DNA of 12,815 bases, from assembly GCA_025331125.1 (NCBI GenBank), contig JAOALB010000351.1, positions 1 through 12,815 of the forward strand. The letters run 5' to 3'. Under the pieces are notes generated by a model, which was given only the letters and a program-made list of their open reading frames with translations, made no database searches and was not told the DNA's origin. The stretch comes from Mycogone perniciosa (taxonomy: Eukaryota > Ascomycota > Sordariomycetes > Hypocreales > Hypocreaceae). Below are positions 8,773 through 12,815 of the stretch, in pieces; within the stretch, counting starts at the first letter, position 1; each line of letters starts with the position of its first letter. The position numbers were made by a program, and so were the translations under genes.

Positions 8773-9538
8773 GAGGGAAGCCTGTCCTCTTCGCCCTGGT
8801 AGCATAGAGTCTCAGGAATTATTGTGTGGTGATAGGCTAGGTTAAATATGATGTGCTGCGAACTGTTCCGTTGGCTGTCCAATGGCCATCCACTTCCTTG
8901 ACAATCACAACTTCCAGACCGTCTGGAGCGCATACTTGAAAAAGCATGCGAGGTGATACGGTAAACCTTCTCAAAATTATTTTAAGAGGTGCCTAGGGGT
9001 TATACGACTATTGCTCCTGAAAATCAGACGATTCGGAGCAGGCGCTGCTGCGATGCGGGCGAATTTGAGTTGTTGGCGCGACCGTAAGGACGCCTGCATG
9101 TAATGGAAGTTGCTAACTGGCGTCTATAAGGTGGTCGACGGATCTGTTAAGGCCACAAGCGGCTACAGAACAACCAGGCTACTCTACGAGACGTTCAGGC
9201 AGCGCACCGCAATAAGAACACATAAGGAAGAAGCGAGTCGGGTTAGTGATGGGATCGAGTCAAGGCCGCGCTGGTTGGGGTCGCGCCCGGATAACTTGGT
9301 GGGCCGTAGCAGCAAACCAAGACCAGAGAAAGGATCGAGCCCGGCTCGCAACCGGGCTTCACCAGTCGTTGGCTGATTGCTTTAAGGAGTTAGTATACTG
9401 GCTCGAGAGGACGGAAGCGCATGTCCGTCATCCATATCCCGGCTCGCACCCGGCGCGGTCTCGCTACGAGATGGCTACAGCCTCCAAGTATGTACCAAAG
9501 GCCCACCTTACAGCTGACTCGACCTACACTCACCACCC
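8773..9538. other. Downstream region with no identified gene
   Basis: Contains the 3' flank of the secreted-protein gene. An open frame at 9246-9581 (plus) includes GLHQSLADCFKELVYWLERT, which looks somewhat protein-like but is not recognised. A 7-bp perfect hairpin AGCCCGG/CCGGGCT lies at 9338-9358. The sequence may belong to the retroelement fragment that follows. Confidence 0.3.
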
Positions 9539-9805
9539 TTGTGGGACGAACAGCAGACAACACTTCAGCCGCCGAAGATAGGACGTTGGACACTTGTAGA
9601 ATCGCCTCCAAGCTGGCTTGCTAATGATACTACTAACCACGAGAAAACGCAAGAAATAAGAAGTGCAAAACAGCATAAACAGGAAAAGGAGACTATATGG
9701 GCTTTAGGATACAAAGCTTGAGAAACACATGTACAGTATCTAAAGTTGCCCTTCGGCTAAAGCCGCCGGGCGCTAGTAAATTGTAAATTGTCCATTAACC
9801 CCTGA
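9539..9805 (+). mobile_element. Probable 3' end of a decayed non-LTR retrotransposon
   Basis: A frame ending at 9721 reads WTLVESPPSWLANDTTNHEK then IRSAKQHKQEKETIWALGYKA and a stop, like the terminal residues of an ORF2-type protein. It is followed by a short untranslated stretch with an imperfect hairpin (9748-9771: GCCC, CGGC, loop TAAA, GCCG, GGGC). After the hairpin comes a tandem TAAATTG-TAAATTG near 9777-9790. A short tandem repeat after a hairpin is a usual LINE 3' terminus. Upstream RT motifs were not found, so the piece is truncated. It differs in sequence from the LINE fragment at 192-540. Confidence 0.35.
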
Positions 9806-10143
9806 GGTTAGGCTCCTGGTTCTCCAGCTTGTCCAACTTCGCATATTTTTGTCAGCTCGATTGGCTGGTGTGCCCGTGCCCCACTGCCGCTATTCCCAGG
9901 AGGATGCGAGGATCACCATCAATGTATCCAATGTAAGATATCATTTACCGCGGTTGGCCTTGTAGGGGGGTCTACTTTGATCAACGGCATGTAAGAGTGA
10001 GGCACCTGTGCCAACCATTTTTGGCTGTCCAGGCAGGCATGTGGGGCACCCGAGATTATTCCGGCGTGCGGGGAAGGCATAGACCGCTCCCTCCCAACTT
10101 TCCTCGCATTTCCCAACTTGCCTTTCCGCCTCCTCTACATGAC
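9806..10143. other. Upstream flank of the 359-residue protein gene
   Basis: No gene is recognised. The last 60 bp before the ATG are pyrimidine-rich and include two copies of CCCAACTT (10093-10100 and 10112-10119), the core of the minisatellite at 11931-12010. No clear TATA box was found. Confidence 0.4.
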
Positions 10144-11275
10144 ATGGATTCAGAGCAACATGCTGTCTTCATGCGTCACTTAACGAATGCGCAATGCTTT
10201 ACGAGACCGCCAAAACGCCTGAGGCAAGCATTCAAGAACACCTCTGGACAGAAAGCGTCTGGACAAGAAGATACATGCCAAATTTTCTTAACAGTGGGAT
10301 TTCGAGCTTGGTTGGCACACTTCCTTGCGACCAATGCCATCCACGGCAAATGCCATTACCAGGGCAAGGCGGGCGACGTAACATTGATATCTAGGATCGA
10401 GAAGTGCTCAAGCGAGGATAAACGAAAGATCGCGATCGCATTAACCGCGGAAAGACTTGAGAGTACTGTTGAGGAGCGAGTCAATGCTTGGGAGAGCCAT
10501 TGTGGATATCGTGAATGTGTGCTTCTCATTATATATACGCCACGTTTGGGTTCTGACAGACATTATAGGGCTGAAAGGGCAACAATCCATGACAAGCACT
10601 GATACCAATGATAGCGGGATGGTCGGAAGCCCAAACGAGACCAGTTCACCGTCGCAAGATATTCCAGTTTCCGTTGACCCTCAACAGGGCGTGAGCCAGG
10701 AATATCAGAGTCGCATTTTGCAGGGAACCATCCTACCACATGATTCTTTCATGCTTCCTGATGCTGCACTTGTCCAGCAAATACCGAGTGCCACTATCGC
10801 TGGTGTAATGGAGCTTTTCCCGCCATATATTTGTGGCGCAATCCTTAAAGACCATACCTTGAACGTCGCAATGGTACAGATGTCGTTCCCGCGCTTTCCA
10901 TCTGACGACTGCCTCATGACTCTGACGATTCAATCTAACAAGGTTGAATATCTGGCAATGGCGTTATTTGGAATTCATTTGGAATCGGAAGGAGAACAGC
11001 GATACATTGTATTGGAAAATGGCGCACAGGTAGTGCCGTCAAATCAAATGTCGCTTGAAGGTGCAGAAGAGGGTGCGGTGGCTTCGATATTCGGTCCAAT
11101 GATCAGCACTGCGATCCAGAACAGCTGGAAACGTACCCTCGAAATCGGCAACGCGATTCGCAAGACGAGATGTGTGACACTGAGCGTCAGCACGAAATCT
11201 AGCGAACCAGCATATCTAGGCCTGTGGTTATTGCTAGAGAAAGGGCTTGAATTGAGACAAATATTGTACGCATAG
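10144..11275 (+). CDS. Unrecognised 359-residue protein, two exons
   Basis: Exon 1 is 10144-10516 and exon 2 is 10569-11275. The proposed 52-bp intron (10517-10568) starts GTGTGC, has a branch-like TTCTGAC and ends TTATAG; splicing joins GYRE to W-LKGQQSM in phase. The start ATG (MDSEQHAVFM) follows a pyrimidine-rich leader; an upstream ATG at 10139 is out of frame. The N-terminal ~120 residues include TVGFRAWLAHFLATNAIHG and ERVNAWESHCGY. A low-complexity Ser/Thr/Pro linker follows (residues ~130-165), then a more hydrophobic C-terminal part (ATIAGVMELFPPYICGAI, YLGLWLLLEKGLELRQILYA). No signal peptide and no clear transmembrane helix. I do not recognise the family. The long open frames that meet at a short intron support a real gene; the exact splice sites are inferred. 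Confidence 0.65.
10517..10568 (+). other. Proposed intron of the 359-residue protein gene
   Basis: The 52-bp length, branch-like CTGAC 12 nt before the acceptor and phase-1 junction are consistent with a fungal intron. The donor GTGTGC is not the strongest form. Confidence 0.55.
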
Positions 11276-11317
11276 AATCATACAAATTCTCCGCCGTAGT
11301 ATTAGCCCTTGATAGAA

Positions 11318-11847
11318 TCATGCAGCTTCTTTCAACTTTCCATTATCGCCGGTGCAGTAGAGAACCAAACCAGGCTGCAGCAACCCCTGTCCATCTGAAG
11401 GAAGCTCTTTCACCGTTTCTAGTCCATTCTTGTTCCTTTGAGCGATCACAGCAGAACCACAACCCGTCCAATAGACCATTTTGCCCTTGCCCTCGATGAT
11501 GTTTGGCGTCGTCTTGGCACCCGTGAAGTCCGTATCGGTGAGGGCTTCTCGTGAAAAGCTCTGGGATACTGTTAGACTAGCAGGCTACAGTGTACGAACG
11601 CACTCACCATCGGATATGATGGCGAGGGATTGGTATGATCGTGCGAGGGATACTGCGTTGGAATTCGTGTCGTAGGATTGAGTAACGAAACGTTTTTTTG
11701 AGGTTGGTTCACTATTAGTTCTACGTCCGCAGACCAAAAAAATGTGCTGGTAGAGAACATACACTGTCTCGTGACTCTGTTGTGGGTGCCCAATCCCATG
11801 GTTACATTCGGCACCCGACCATGAAATTGCCTCAAAACTCTTCATGA
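11318..11847 (-). pseudogene. Unrecognised protein, C-terminal exon plus unresolved upstream part
   Basis: Minus strand. The last exon (11560-11318) is an open frame of 80 codons plus TGA: SFSREALTDTDFTGAKTTPN, GKGKMVYWTGCGSAVIAQRN, ELPSDGQGLLQPGLVLYCTG and a final KLKEAA. It is preceded by a 47-bp intron-like segment (11607-11561) with donor GTGAGT, branch GTCTAAC and acceptor CCCAG. Upstream, two open frames reach the donor: one from an ATG at 11845 (MKSFEAISWSG... SLARSYQSLAIISD) and one in the adjacent frame (ending SYPM, in phase with the exon). They cannot both be right, so there is either a frameshift, another intron or a different splice choice. The gene is therefore listed as probably broken. 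No family is recognised. Confidence 0.45.
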
Positions 11848-12242
11848 CGTTGACCGAACCCGCAGCACATATCCTACCTCAATTACTAAGCGTCTTGTGT
11901 GGGGCGGATGCATACACTCCCAATCTGCATCTTTTCCAACTTGCCTTCTTCCCAACTTGCCCCCTTCCCAACTTTCCCTCTTCCCAACTTACCCTCTTCC
12001 CAACTTGCCTTGTAGGAAACCATACCTACCCACTTGGAATCTCAATGGTAAGGTAGACTCGTCCCTGTGAGCAACGCCATGAGGGGCATATTCAACTGAT
12101 TAAGAGCGGGATACGATCTCATCGCTTTGGTTTACGTATACCGATCTATCCGACTCAACCAGCCAGTGGGGAGAAATTATGTCTTGTTCTCTCCTTTGGA
12201 GAATAAAGCAGTGCATCGTTTCTGAGGGACGGCTTGAATGTC
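11848..12242. other. Intergenic region containing the minisatellite
   Basis: Apart from the CT-rich tandem repeat (11931-12010) nothing is recognised. The short plus-strand frame 11844-12056 simply reads through the repeat. Confidence 0.45.
11931..12010 (+). repeat. CT-rich minisatellite, about five units of ~16 bp
   Basis: Five imperfect units with consensus CTCTTCCCAACTTGCC are arranged head to tail. The units vary at the position after AACTT (G, T or A) and in their leading pyrimidines. The core CCCAACTT also occurs twice just before the gene at 10144. Confidence 0.8.
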
Positions 12243-12250
12243 TATATAAA
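12243..12250 (+). promoter_or_regulatory. TATA box of the BCS1-like gene
   Basis: TATATAAA lies about 200 bp upstream of the ATG at 12448. A pyrimidine-rich leader follows (12280-12370). The same octamer precedes the secreted-protein gene. Confidence 0.55.
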
Positions 12251-12447
12251 GCCTACCAGCTCCAGGGCACATCCTGCATTCATGTCTTCATCTCGTCTTC
12301 GTGCACAAGAGATAACAGCTAGCATATTTGTCTCTTCAGTTGTTTCACTCCTACCTTCGTCCTTGTCCTGTCAGTTGCCTATACACAGGACATCTTACTG
12401 CCAGTCAACCTTAACTCAAGCCTAAAGACATAATTATAAGACCAAAC

Positions 12448-12815
12448 ATGGCATCCGATAACGCCTTCGGCACCATTTATTCTCAGGTGTCCTTCTTGGA
12501 CATTTTCTTCCCTGGTTTAGGTGTTGCGTTGAGCTACATTCATCCTCTAACATCCAGCAACCTTCATGTCGGTGCTCAACTGCTCTGTGCCTGTGGCCTG
12601 ATCGCCTTTCTGCTCAAGTTTGCCTACAAACACATCATGTGCCTCATGGAAGATTACCTCAGTTCGTCTGATTCTTTAATTTACTCTTCCATTCATAGCC
12701 CTGACTGTTCGCAGCGTTCACATTTCATATATCCGGCCGAGATGAGACACACGACATGCTTCACAGCTGGATTCAATCTCAGTCTTTTGCGACACGCACG
12801 CGATCGACTCTTGTG
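12448..12815 (+). CDS. BCS1-like AAA ATPase, N-terminal part (runs off the window)
   Basis: Exon 1 (12448-12661) opens MASDNAFGTIYSQVSFLDIF and has a hydrophobic segment, LLCACGLIAFLLKFAYKHI (residues ~48-66), the single N-terminal membrane helix expected of BCS1. A 53-bp intron (12662-12714, donor GTTCGT, branch CCCTGAC, acceptor CGCAG) interrupts a Thr codon. Exon 2 continues FTFHISGRDETHDMLHSWIQ and then SQSFATRTRSTLV, matching the BCS1_N domain ('HI...DE..DML..W..SQ.F'). The AAA ATPase domain lies beyond the window. BCS1 in yeast inserts the Rieske protein into complex III at the inner mitochondrial membrane. Filamentous fungi carry many divergent paralogues of unknown role, and this short N-terminus suggests one of those. 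Start choice follows from the ATG context (CAAAC) and the upstream TATA box. Confidence 0.85.
   Translation, partial: MASDNAFGTIYSQVSFLDIFFPGLGVALSYIHPLTSSNLHVGAQLLCACGLIAFLLKFAYKHIMCLMEDYLSSSDSLIYSSIHSPDCSQRSHFIYPAEMRHTTCFTAGFNLSLLRHARDRLL
12662..12714 (+). other. Intron 1 of the BCS1-like gene
   Basis: A 53-bp intron in phase 1; donor GTTCGT, branch CCCTGAC 11 nt before the CAG acceptor. Splicing joins EDYL to TFTFHISGRDE. Confidence 0.75.

Noticed and set aside
9338..9358. Hairpin AGCCCGG/CCGGGCT with a GGATCGA lead, like a tRNA T-arm
   Set aside because: No acceptor, D or anticodon arm is present around it, and the T-loop consensus is not met.
11844..12056. 70-codon ORF through the minisatellite
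   Set aside because: Its periodic Leu/Phe/Pro sequence is just the translated repeat.

Overview
The window looks like nuclear DNA of a filamentous ascomycete (Pezizomycotina). The evidence is short introns of 47-61 bp with fungal splice signals, a BCS1-type AAA ATPase start, a spliced BTB/POZ gene, remnants of non-LTR retrotransposons, a small cysteine-rich secreted protein, and nonsense codons that all fit C-to-T or G-to-A change as in repeat-induced point mutation (RIP). The species cannot be named from the sequence. Most of the window is decayed accessory DNA; only about five loci look like real or recently real protein genes.

Layout. (1) About 190-540: C-terminal end of a LINE (Tad-like) ORF2, frameshifted. 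(2) 541-1100: weak ORFs, not identified. (3) 1121-1600: decayed F-box/LRR (RNI-like) gene end, cut off abruptly near 1600. (4) 1600 to about 4078: a decayed SbcD-SbcC (Mre11-Rad50-type) nuclease/ATPase gene. The SbcD C-terminal part runs into the SbcC Walker A domain and then coiled coil, apparently as one polypeptide. It carries seven in-frame stops, several frameshifts and an internal deletion. (5) 4079-5299: nothing recognised apart from a CAG microsatellite. (6) 5300-6184, minus strand: three-exon BTB/POZ protein, intact except for two single-base changes in homopolymer runs. (7) 6185-8130: AT-rich gene-poor DNA. (8) 8365-8772: 135-residue secreted protein with ten cysteines, with a TATA box upstream. 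(9) 8773-10143: mostly unidentified, with a probable LINE 3' end near 9540-9805. (10) 10144-11275: two-exon gene for an unrecognised 359-residue protein. (11) 11318-11560 and upstream, minus strand: C-terminal exon of another unrecognised protein. (12) 11931-12010: CT-rich minisatellite. (13) 12448 to the window end: 5' part of a BCS1-like gene, with TATA box and a 53-bp intron.

The genes do not form a pathway. The context is a transposon-damaged compartment with scattered lineage-specific genes. The most unusual item is the SbcDC-like relic, because this bacterial-type architecture is distinct from the separate Mre11 and Rad50 of fungal nuclei.
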